64,000 nt of DNA from Allobosea sp. BK604 (lineage in GTDB: Bacteria; Pseudomonadota; Alphaproteobacteria; Rhizobiales; Beijerinckiaceae): contig NZ_SLZF01000007.1 of NCBI RefSeq assembly GCF_004341515.1, positions 186,001 to 250,000 on the forward strand, read 5' to 3'. The stretch's first letter is position 1. Each line of letters begins with the position of its first letter. Below, one piece after another: positions 43,367 to 50,868 of the stretch. A program made the translations under genes and the position numbers. The notes beneath the pieces were generated by a model. It was not told where the DNA came from. It worked only from the letters and a program-made list of their open reading frames with translations, and did no database searches.

Positions 43367-45592
43367 ATGCGCAGCACCTTTGCTTTTTCCTCCAGCCTTC
43401 TGGCCCTGGTCGTCTCCTCCGCCGCGCTGGCGCAAGCCCAGCCGCAGGCGCCGATCGAGCTCGACGAGATCACCGTGACCGCCGCGCGTGCCGATCGCGC
43501 CATCGCCGACGTGCCGCAATCGGTCCAGGTGCTGAACCGAGAGCAGATCGAGGACCAGCTCAAGCAGAGCTCGAGCGCCGCGGCCGCGCTGGCCAAGCTC
43601 GTTCCGGGCTATTCGATGCCGACCCAGACGGTCTCCAGCGCCTCGGAGAATTATCGCGGCCGCGACCTGCTGGTCCTGCTCGACGGCGTGCCGATGAACA
43701 CGCCGTTGCGTGACGTCTCGCGCATCCTCGCGCTGATCGACCTCAACAGCGTCGAGCGCATCGAGGTCGTCGCCGGCGCCTCCAGCCTCTATGGCGCCGG
43801 CGCCACCGGCGGCACGGTCAATTTCATCACCAAGAAGGCGACCGACGGCAAGCCGACGGTCTCGGTCAACACGGCGATCCGCGGCTTCACCGAAAGCCTC
43901 GGCCGCTCGCTCGCGCCGGAGGCCTCGGTCACGGTATCCGGCAAGGTGCCGAATGGCTTCGACTACATGATCACCGGCACGGGCAAGGGGGCGGGTCGCA
44001 CCTATGACGGCGCCGGGCGGGAGTTGCCGTCGGACGGCCTGCTCGGCCAGGGCGGCGGCGACCGCTATCGCCAGGGCAATTTTTTCGCCAAGCTCGGCTA
44101 TGATTTCGACGCCTCGAAGCGGATCGAGGGCTCGGTCAACTGGCTCTATTTCAACCAGGATCCGAAATATCTCACCAATTACACCCCGCCCTTCGCCCGG
44201 CCCGACCGGACGGCGCCCTATACCGGCGACAGCGTGCTGGAGGACACCAAGTCCTTCTCGCTTCGCTACAGCGACAGTGATTTCGCGCTCGGCAAGCTCA
44301 GCGTGCTCGGCTTCTACAACGACATCGAGAAGCGCTTCAATTTCTCGACCTTCTCCTACCCCTATAATTCCCAGGTCTACTACTCGTTCAACCCGGCCTC
44401 GCCGACGAGCCCGGCCAACCAGACCACGCTTTATTCCCAGCGCGGCGGCGTCAACGTCACCGTCGACACGCCGCTCGACCGGCTCCTGCCCGGCGCGAAA
44501 TTCACCTGGGGCGGCGACTACATCAAGGAAAAGACCTGGCAGACCCTGACCAACGGTCAGGACGTCTTCACGCCGCTGCAGCAGGATACGCTCGCCGGCT
44601 TCGGCCAGCTCCAGATCCCGATCGGCGAGCGCGTCGTCGTCCGCGGCGGCCTGCGTTACGAGCATTTCGCGCTCTCGGTCAGCAATTATACCCGCCCGGC
44701 CGCCTATGCCGCGGTCGCCGCCCGCACGCCGCTCGGCTACCAGGCCTTCGTCCTGCCGGCGCTCAACGTCATCGGCGGCGATTTCGACTATTCGGCCCTG
44801 ACCGGCAATCTTGGCGCGACCGTCAAGCTGACCGAGACGAGCGAGCTCTTCGGCGGTTTCTCGCAGGGCTTTGCGCTGCCGGATGTCGGCGCCTTCACCC
44901 GCCGTGCCGGCATCTCGACCGCCTATGCCTGCCCGGTTGCGACGCCGAACTGCCTGCCCACGAGCCGCAGCACCGTGAGCTACGCCTCGATCGCGCCTGA
45001 AGCGCAGATCGTCAACAATTACGAGATCGGCATCCGCGGCAGCTATGACCGCTTCAAGGGCTCGCTCTCCGGCTATATCAGCACCTCCGACGAGGGTGTG
45101 ACCTTCGACCAGATCACCAACACGCTCTCGCAGCAGAAGGAGCGCATCTGGGGCGTCGAGGCGACCGGCGACTATGCCGCGACCGATAATTTCACCCTTG
45201 GCACCGTGCTTTCGTTCCGTGAAGGCCGCTACGACACCAATGGCGACGGTAGGCTCGACAGCAGCCTGCCCAATAACCGCATCGGCTCGCCCTGGCGCGG
45301 CATGCTCTACGGCAGCTACAAGTTCGTGAACGGCATGCAGCTGCGCGTCGAGGGCGAGGCCTTCTCCGACCGCAATGTCGCGATCGACCTGAACGGCACG
45401 CGCTACAGGCTAAAGGGCGCCGCGACGATGAATGTCGCGCTGACCGCGCCGGTCTGGGCGGGCGAGGCCTATCTCGCGGTCAACAACCTGTTCGACCGCA
45501 CCTACCAGAACCCGACCGGCACCTCGGTGCGCAACCTCGCCAATTATGCCTGGGGCCGCACCATCACCCTCGGCTTCCGCAAAACGTTCTGA
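43367..45592 (+). CDS. TonB-dependent siderophore receptor
   Basis: The 741-residue outer-membrane receptor has a Sec signal (MRSTFAFSSSLLALVVSSAA), a TonB-box-like ELDEITVTAARAD just after it and a plug domain (about residues 45-160, LVLLDGVPMNTPLRD and GAGATGGTVNFITKK). The 22-strand barrel ends in phenylalanine (TLGFRKTF). ATG 43367 fits the signal peptide. A 21-residue longer frame reads unlikely sequence. With the downstream RhtX-type permease it would import a ferric siderophore. The siderophore itself is not identifiable, but citrate/hydroxamate types such as rhizobactin-like ones fit the permease. Confidence 0.92.
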   Translation: MRSTFAFSSSLLALVVSSAALAQAQPQAPIELDEITVTAARADRAIADVPQSVQVLNREQIEDQLKQSSSAAAALAKLVPGYSMPTQTVSSASENYRGRDLLVLLDGVPMNTPLRDVSRILALIDLNSVERIEVVAGASSLYGAGATGGTVNFITKKATDGKPTVSVNTAIRGFTESLGRSLAPEASVTVSGKVPNGFDYMITGTGKGAGRTYDGAGRELPSDGLLGQGGGDRYRQGNFFAKLGYDFDASKRIEGSVNWLYFNQDPKYLTNYTPPFARPDRTAPYTGDSVLEDTKSFSLRYSDSDFALGKLSVLGFYNDIEKRFNFSTFSYPYNSQVYYSFNPASPTSPANQTTLYSQRGGVNVTVDTPLDRLLPGAKFTWGGDYIKEKTWQTLTNGQDVFTPLQQDTLAGFGQLQIPIGERVVVRGGLRYEHFALSVSNYTRPAAYAAVAARTPLGYQAFVLPALNVIGGDFDYSALTGNLGATVKLTETSELFGGFSQGFALPDVGAFTRRAGISTAYACPVATPNCLPTSRSTVSYASIAPEAQIVNNYEIGIRGSYDRFKGSLSGYISTSDEGVTFDQITNTLSQQKERIWGVEATGDYAATDNFTLGTVLSFREGRYDTNGDGRLDSSLPNNRIGSPWRGMLYGSYKFVNGMQLRVEGEAFSDRNVAIDLNGTRYRLKGAATMNVALTAPVWAGEAYLAVNNLFDRTYQNPTGTSVRNLANYAWGRTITLGFRKTF

Positions 45593-45595
45593 ACC

Positions 45596-45970
45596 ATGGT
45601 CAGCCTCGAAACCGGCGCCGATTCGGTCGTCACCCTGCGTTACCTGCCGCCCTATGAGGCGGAGGACGAGCGCGCCTATCTCGATGCGCTCGCCGAGATC
45701 GGCCGGCGCGACGAGCCCTTCCTGCTGCTCACCATCTTCGGCGGCGGCGGCAAGCTCTCACGCGAGGGCGAGCGCGAGCAGGCGCTCTGGTTCAAGGCGA
45801 CCCGGGCGCATTTCGGCCGGCTCTGCGGCGCCTGTGCCATCGTGCGGCCGGGCGCCAACGAGCAGATGGCCGAGACCTTCCGCAAGCTCTGGCCCTTCCC
45901 GATCAGCCTCGAGCTGGACGAGGCGGCGGGCCGCGCCTTCCTGCTCCGGCACAAGGCGAAAGCGGCATGA
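45596..45970 (+). CDS. Small unknown protein of the siderophore-uptake operon
   Basis: The 124-residue soluble protein was not recognised. It has a central hydrophobic strand (PFLLLTIFGGGGKL, about residues 41-54), a FGRLCGACAIVRPG with two cysteines (about residue 79), and helical ends. It starts 3 bases after the receptor stop and overlaps the permease start by 4 bases, so it is part of the operon. No signal peptide was seen, so it should be cytoplasmic. A role in siderophore or iron handling is inferred only from position. Confidence 0.85.
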   Translation: MVSLETGADSVVTLRYLPPYEAEDERAYLDALAEIGRRDEPFLLLTIFGGGGKLSREGEREQALWFKATRAHFGRLCGACAIVRPGANEQMAETFRKLWPFPISLELDEAAGRAFLLRHKAKAA

Positions 45971-47211
45971 GCGCGACCGGTATCGCCATGGCCGGATCGG
46001 CTTCGACAAGGGCCCGCTACCGGCTCTTCGCCGTGCTCGGCGGGCTTTATCTGGCGCAGGCGATCCCGTCCTATCTCTTCGTCGCCGCGCTGCCGCCGAT
46101 CATGCGCGAGCTCGGCGTCTCCCGCACCGCCATCGGCTATATGAGCATCCTGCTGCTGCCGCTGGTCATCAAGTTCTTCTGGGCGCCCTGGGTCGACCGC
46201 ATCCGCCCCTTCGCCCGGGCTCACCGCGCCGGCTGGGTCCTGATCACGCAGACCGGCGTGATCCTCTGCATCCTCGGCCTGCTCGCCATCACCCCCACCA
46301 ATGTGACCGGCATCATCGCGATCGGCTTCATCGCCTCCTTGCTGATCTCGACGCAGGACATCGCCACCGACGGCTATGCCGCGAAATACCTGCCGGAGTC
46401 CGACCGGCCGATCGGCAACGCCATCCAGGGCGGCTCGATCGCCTTCGGCGTCGTCATCGGCGGCACGCTCGGGCTGGTGCTCTACCATCACATCGGCTGG
46501 ACCGGCATGCTCCTCACCATCGCCGCGATCTCGCTGCTGCCGCTGATCGCCGCGGCGGTGATGCGCGAGGACGATCCGGTGCCGGATGTTGCCGCCAGGC
46601 GCCCCTCGATCCGCGCTTTCCTGAAGCGCCCTGAAGCACGGCAGATCCTCTGGATCGCGCTGATCTACCGGGCGAGCGAAGGCCTGGTGAAGGCGATGGA
46701 AGGGTCCTACCTGGTCGATGCCGGCGTGCCGCTGACCCAGATCGGCTATCTCTCCGGCATCTCGGCGACGACGGCTGGCCTGGGTGGCTCCGTGTTGGCG
46801 GCCTGGCTGCTGAAGAGGCGCGGTCTTGGCTTCGTGCTCGCGCTGCTCGGCAGCCTGCGCACGCTCTGCTTCCTGCTTTTCGCCTGCCACGCCTTCGGCG
46901 CGGTGGTCGGCGCCTGGCCGCTCTTTGGCGCCGCCGGCTTCCAGACGCTGATTCGCTATATGGAGATCGTCGCGCTCTATTCGCTGTTCATGGCGGTGAC
47001 GAGCTCTGACCAGCCCGGCACGGATTTCACCATTCTCGCCTGCGCCCAGCTGCTGGTCTATCTCGCGGGCTCGATGCTGGCCGGGAAGCTCGCCGATACG
47101 CTCGGCTATGGCGTCCTGTTCTCGCTCGCGACCGCGATTTCGGCGCTGGCGGTCCTCGTCACGCTGCGCCTGATCGCCAGGACCGGGGCCGCGCGGCACG
47201 CGCCTGCCTGA
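45967..47211 (+). CDS. RhtX/FptX-type MFS siderophore importer
   Basis: The 414-residue MFS permease has about 12 membrane segments and the family-typical YLAQAIPSYLFVAALPPIMR, YMSILLLPLVIKFFWAPWVDR and STQDIATDGYAAK. RhtX and FptX are single-protein inner-membrane carriers for rhizobactin and pyochelin. This protein should move the ferric siderophore brought in by the upstream receptor. An AmpG-like muropeptide permease is a distant alternative, but the operon decides. It starts within the previous gene (ATGA). Confidence 0.9.
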   Translation: MSATGIAMAGSASTRARYRLFAVLGGLYLAQAIPSYLFVAALPPIMRELGVSRTAIGYMSILLLPLVIKFFWAPWVDRIRPFARAHRAGWVLITQTGVILCILGLLAITPTNVTGIIAIGFIASLLISTQDIATDGYAAKYLPESDRPIGNAIQGGSIAFGVVIGGTLGLVLYHHIGWTGMLLTIAAISLLPLIAAAVMREDDPVPDVAARRPSIRAFLKRPEARQILWIALIYRASEGLVKAMEGSYLVDAGVPLTQIGYLSGISATTAGLGGSVLAAWLLKRRGLGFVLALLGSLRTLCFLLFACHAFGAVVGAWPLFGAAGFQTLIRYMEIVALYSLFMAVTSSDQPGTDFTILACAQLLVYLAGSMLAGKLADTLGYGVLFSLATAISALAVLVTLRLIARTGAARHAPA

Positions 47212-47532
47212 TAGCGGCCCGTCCCCACAGACCTTCCGGCCCCTGTCGTAACGGAACGATATGTCGCAGGGGGAAGAACTGCCGTCCGCGCCATTGCAAC
47301 ATAACAGTTAAAAACCGCTGCTAAGCCAGCTTTCCATGCGTCATGTGCTGCTGGTGACGCATCCGGGCCGAAGCACGTCGAAACACGTCGCCATTCACCC
47401 GAAACTCCGCACAGCGTCTGGAGCATGATGCCGAAAAGTGGGAACCGGTTTTCGGGCGACATCATGCTCCAAATTGTTGGTGAGAGACGGATTCAGACAT
47501 GACATGAAACCGCCCCGTCGCGGCTTCTTTCC
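47212..47532. other. Intergenic region before the redox cassette
   Basis: This 321-base gap has no credible gene. Apart from the repeat at 47420-47470 it has a short AT-rich stretch (about 47296-47313, ataacagttaaaaacc) that could hold the cassette promoter. Clear -35/-10 boxes were not identified. Confidence 0.5.
47420..47470. repeat. GGAGCATGATG hairpin repeat
   Basis: Perfect 11-base arms GGAGCATGATG and CATCATGCTCC enclose a second hairpin, CCGAAAA/TTTTCGG. The motif with inner gtgggaaccgg is a very common Hyphomicrobiales intergenic repeat. It is in the gap upstream of the cytochrome gene at 47533. Confidence 0.75.
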
Positions 47533-48108
47533 ATGTCATCCGGCTCTGGTGTTTTGGAGCCGAGAGTGGGCGGTTCGGTCGAATCCCGGCGCGAGCAGGG
47601 CGAGCAGTCGCTGCTTTGGGCGGGCGGGCTTGCCTTCGCGGCTTTGCTCTGCCTGGTGGCTGCAGCCGGGCTCTTGCTCTCGCAGCGTGGCCGCATCGAG
47701 CGCGCGAGCTTCATCGAGCCGCTCTCGCATGAACGGCTCGAGACGGGCTTCGCGCTCTATCGCCAGCATTGTGCCTCCTGCCACGGCGCCTTCCTCGGCG
47801 GCGCGCCGGGCTGGCAGGCCGATGCCCAACGCGCGCCGGCGCTCAACGAAACCGGCCATGCCTTCAATCACAGCGATGTCGATCTCTATCAGCGGGTTGC
47901 GGCCGGCTCGCGCGCGCCGGGAGGCCGTATCAGCATGCCGGCCTTTCGCGGTGCGCTGTCGGATGAGGAGATCGTGACCGTGCTCTCCTATATCGCCGCC
48001 TGGTGGCCCGAGCAGGAGCGGCTGCGACGCCTCGATCCCAACTGGGTCTTCCCCGCGACCTGCTCTCCGGGCGAGGCGGGTGCCGCCGCTGCGGCAGGTC
48101 GAAGCTGA
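47533..48108 (+). CDS. Membrane-anchored c-type cytochrome
   Basis: The 191-residue protein has one N-terminal membrane segment (about residues 28-50) and a periplasmic monohaem domain. CASCH is at residues 80-84 and the likely axial Met is in RISMPAFRG (residue 135). The distance between haem motif and Met suits class I cytochromes. The domain ends near ALSDEEIVTVLSYIAAWWP. It is the first gene of a four-gene redox cassette. Its TGA overlaps the ATG of the membrane protein gene. Confidence 0.9.
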   Translation: MSSGSGVLEPRVGGSVESRREQGEQSLLWAGGLAFAALLCLVAAAGLLLSQRGRIERASFIEPLSHERLETGFALYRQHCASCHGAFLGGAPGWQADAQRAPALNETGHAFNHSDVDLYQRVAAGSRAPGGRISMPAFRGALSDEEIVTVLSYIAAWWPEQERLRRLDPNWVFPATCSPGEAGAAAAAGRS

Positions 48109-49226
48109 TGCTGCTTGCCGCATCGAGACGCCGCGTCGATTTCGCGGCTCTGCCTGCCGCGCCTGCAAGCCTGTTCGGACCGCCGCGCGGCATCGGGCGC
48201 GGGTTGCTCGGCGCCCTGGTCCTGCTGCCTGCGCTCGGTGGCCGGGCCGAGGCGCATGTGAAATGGTTTGCGGCTTATAATGTCGCGGCCAGCCCGCTGC
48301 CGCTGCCGGAAGTCTTCTCGGGCGCGTTCCTGATCGTGCTTGCGCTGTCCGCCCTCTTCATCCTGACGGTCTATATTTGCGACCGCACGATCGAGGCGTT
48401 CCTGCCCGAGGAGATCATCGAGAACCTCTTCGTGGCGGTGAAGCCGCTCTCCTCCGACATCCTCAGGATCTGCCTCGGCGCTTTCTTCCTCTGTCTCTGG
48501 GTGCTCGGCGGCATCATCCTGACCCCGGAGCTGAAGACCGATATCGAGGCGATCTCCTGGTTTCAGCTGGTCCTGGCGCTGTCGACACTGTCCTGGCGGA
48601 CAGTTTGGATAGCCGGCTTAGGTATTTTCGTCCTTTACGCAATCGCGATCGCGGATTATGGCGTTTTCCACCTGATGGACTATCCGCTCTTCCTCGGGAT
48701 TGCGGCCTATCTCATCATCGAGTCGCTGAAGATCGAGCGGCTCCAACCTTACGCGTTGTCGATCCTTTACGTCGCCATGGCTCAGACACTACTCTGGGCT
48801 TCCGTCGAGAAATGGGCCTTTGGGGCGTGGACCATGCCGTTGCTCGCGCAACATGAGCGCATCACTCTCGGCATCGACCATCGCGTCTATATGATATTAG
48901 CCGGCTTTGTAGAGTTCGTCGCATCCTTCCTGCTCTTGTACGGACGCACCAGTCAAAGGCTGGTCGCTGCGATGCTTCTGGTGATTTTCCTCGCCGCCAT
49001 CATCGATTTCGGCAAGATCGACGCAGTTGGGCATAGCATGATCATCGCCTCGCTGGCGGTCATGGTCATGAACGGCAATACGATCGTCAATCGTGTCCTC
49101 CAGAACCATATTCCGTCTTTCATGATCGGCGGCGCGGAAGCGGTCGTGACCTATCTCGGTTACCTGCTGCTGTTCTTCACGATGTACTACGGCCTGCACG
49201 GCTTCATTTACGGCAGCTGGGGCTGA
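48108..49226 (+). CDS. Unknown multi-pass membrane protein of the redox cassette
   Basis: The 372-residue protein was not assigned. It has a signal-like N-terminus (GLLGALVLLPALGGRAEAH) ending before HVKWFAAYNVAASPLPLPEVF. About eight or nine membrane helices follow (for example FLIVLALSALFILTVYI, IFVLYAIAIADYGVF and YLGYLLLFFTMYYGLHGF). HVKWF is a motif I have seen in uncharacterised bacterial membrane proteins, and a DoxX-like or quinone-linked role is possible. ATG 48108 overlaps the upstream TGA (TGATG). Neither a copper nor a haem motif is obvious, though several His are present in the helices. Confidence 0.85.
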   Translation: MLLAASRRRVDFAALPAAPASLFGPPRGIGRGLLGALVLLPALGGRAEAHVKWFAAYNVAASPLPLPEVFSGAFLIVLALSALFILTVYICDRTIEAFLPEEIIENLFVAVKPLSSDILRICLGAFFLCLWVLGGIILTPELKTDIEAISWFQLVLALSTLSWRTVWIAGLGIFVLYAIAIADYGVFHLMDYPLFLGIAAYLIIESLKIERLQPYALSILYVAMAQTLLWASVEKWAFGAWTMPLLAQHERITLGIDHRVYMILAGFVEFVASFLLLYGRTSQRLVAAMLLVIFLAAIIDFGKIDAVGHSMIIASLAVMVMNGNTIVNRVLQNHIPSFMIGGAEAVVTYLGYLLLFFTMYYGLHGFIYGSWG

Positions 49227-49246
49227 AGGCGGGGGATCGACGGCCG

Positions 49247-50431
49247 ATGGATCAGCAGCTCAACGGTGCGGGACAGGGCAGGGGCCGCGGCGCGGCCCGG
49301 CGCCGGCATGTCTCCATGCTGGCCGGGGCGCTGCTGGTCTCGCTCGTCGCCGGCTGCTCGACCTTGGAGGACATTGTCGAGGATTCGCAGCCCGAGGTCG
49401 CGCAGGCGAGCCTGGCGCTGACCCCCGAGGCGCAGGAGCAGAGGGCGCGCGCCCTGGCGCGCCGTCCGAGCACGGCTGCCCTGCGCGCCGCCTATCGCCG
49501 TCCCGCTGCCCTGCCATCCGATGCGCATGCTTCCGAGGCGATCGTCAGCCTCGGCGACAAGCTCTTCCGCTCCCGCGAGCTGTCGCGCCAGCGCAGCATT
49601 TCCTGCATGAGCTGCCACGAGCCGCGCGCCGCCTGGTCGGATCTGCGCGCCAAGCCTGTCGCCGATAACGGCGTGCCGATGCCGCGCCGTTCGCAGACCC
49701 TCTACGACATGGCCTGGCAGAGCAGCTTCCTCTGGGACGGGCGGCAGGACTCGCTCGAGAGCATGGTCAACGGGCCGATCGCCTCGCCAGACATCATGGG
49801 CCTGCCGCTCGACGCCATGGTCGCGCGCCTGCAGGGCCTGCCCGAATACGTCGCGGATTTCCAGAAGGCCTATCCGGATTACGGCATCACGCCGGAAACC
49901 GTGTCGCATGCGCTCTCCGCCTTCATGCGCACGCTGCGTTCGCCCGCCACCCGCTTCGACCGCTGGGTGAACGGCGACGACAAGGCGCTCAGCCCCGCCG
50001 AGCTGCGCGGCTTCCAGCTCTTCAACGGCAAGGCCAATTGCTTCGCCTGCCATTCCGGCTGGCGCTTCACCGACGAGGGTTTTCGCGATATCGGCCTGCC
50101 CGCGACGAGCGATCGCGGCCGCGGCAAGATCAAGCCGCAGATCGAGAGCCTCGCCTTCGCCTTCAAGACGCCGACGCTGCGCGGCGTCGCCGACCGGCCG
50201 CCCTATATGCATGACGGCTCGGTGCGCAGCCTGGAGGCGGTGGTCGAGCATTATGATCGCGGCGGCGTCCGGCGCCCGAGCCTGTCGCCCGACATGTTCC
50301 CGCTCGGCCTGACCGCGCAGGAGAAGAGCGACCTCGTCGCCTTCATGCGCACGCTTTCGCCCGGCCCGCGCGACGCCAGGACGGCGAGCACGGCCGGCAC
50401 GGCAACCACGGAGGAGGCGCAACAGCCATGA
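49247..50431 (+). CDS. Di-haem cytochrome c peroxidase/MauG-family lipoprotein
   Basis: The 394-residue protein has a lipobox (LVSLVAGC, Cys 37) and two haem motifs: CMSCH at 120-124 and CFACH at 265-269. These match the two-haem CcpA/MauG family, which reduces hydrogen peroxide or oxidises a protein partner. The conserved SFLWDGRQDSLE and PTLRGVADRPPYMHDGSVRSL are present. It should face the periplasm, anchored to a membrane. It overlaps the cupredoxin gene by 4 bases, so that protein is a natural electron partner. Confidence 0.93.
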   Translation: MDQQLNGAGQGRGRGAARRRHVSMLAGALLVSLVAGCSTLEDIVEDSQPEVAQASLALTPEAQEQRARALARRPSTAALRAAYRRPAALPSDAHASEAIVSLGDKLFRSRELSRQRSISCMSCHEPRAAWSDLRAKPVADNGVPMPRRSQTLYDMAWQSSFLWDGRQDSLESMVNGPIASPDIMGLPLDAMVARLQGLPEYVADFQKAYPDYGITPETVSHALSAFMRTLRSPATRFDRWVNGDDKALSPAELRGFQLFNGKANCFACHSGWRFTDEGFRDIGLPATSDRGRGKIKPQIESLAFAFKTPTLRGVADRPPYMHDGSVRSLEAVVEHYDRGGVRRPSLSPDMFPLGLTAQEKSDLVAFMRTLSPGPRDARTASTAGTATTEEAQQP

Positions 50432-50754
50432 CCAGAACCGGAGTTTTCGTTGCGGCCCTGCTCGCCGCCGGCACCATTGCCCTCTCGCCCGCGCTGGCAA
50501 AGGAATTCACCGTCACGCAGAAGGGCCAGCAATTCACGCCGCGCACGCTCACCCTCAAGGTCGGCGACGAGATCGTCTTCATCAACGACGATACCGGCAC
50601 CCATAACGTCTTCTCGGAAAGCCCCGGCAACGCCTTCGACCTGAAGGCCCAGCGTCCGGGCTCGAAGACCAACGTCACCTTCTCCGCGGCCGGCCAGGTC
50701 GATGTCCGCTGCGCCATCCATCCGACGATGCGCCTCTCGGTCACCGTCGAATAG
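50428..50754 (+). CDS. Amicyanin-like type I copper protein (cupredoxin)
   Basis: The 108-residue protein has a Sec signal (MTRTGVFVAALLAAGTIALS, then PALA) and a plastocyanin-like domain. The four copper ligands fit His 59 (GTHNVFS), Cys 95, His 98 and Met 101 in VRCAIHPTM. This C-x2-H-x2-M spacing resembles amicyanin, the partner of methylamine dehydrogenase. No methylamine dehydrogenase is here. It likely shuttles electrons to or from the di-haem enzyme encoded just upstream. Confidence 0.92.
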   Translation: MTRTGVFVAALLAAGTIALSPALAKEFTVTQKGQQFTPRTLTLKVGDEIVFINDDTGTHNVFSESPGNAFDLKAQRPGSKTNVTFSAAGQVDVRCAIHPTMRLSVTVE

Positions 50755-50868
50755 GCCGCGGCGCACAGCAAATCATCAGCTTACCCGGTGAGCGCGCATG
50801 TCCATGCGTGCAACTGTCATATTCGTGCGGTCCTGTGCCCGGCTGGATACGTGCCACGAGGATCATCG

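Noticed and set aside
47212-47532. Small gene before the cytochrome gene (minus-strand frame at 47106-47465)
   Set aside because: It crosses the GGAGCATGATG repeat and the MFS gene end and has no recognisable domain.
50428-50754. Methylamine-utilisation locus from the amicyanin and MauG resemblance
   Set aside because: No mauA or mauB dehydrogenase genes lie nearby, so only family resemblance is claimed.
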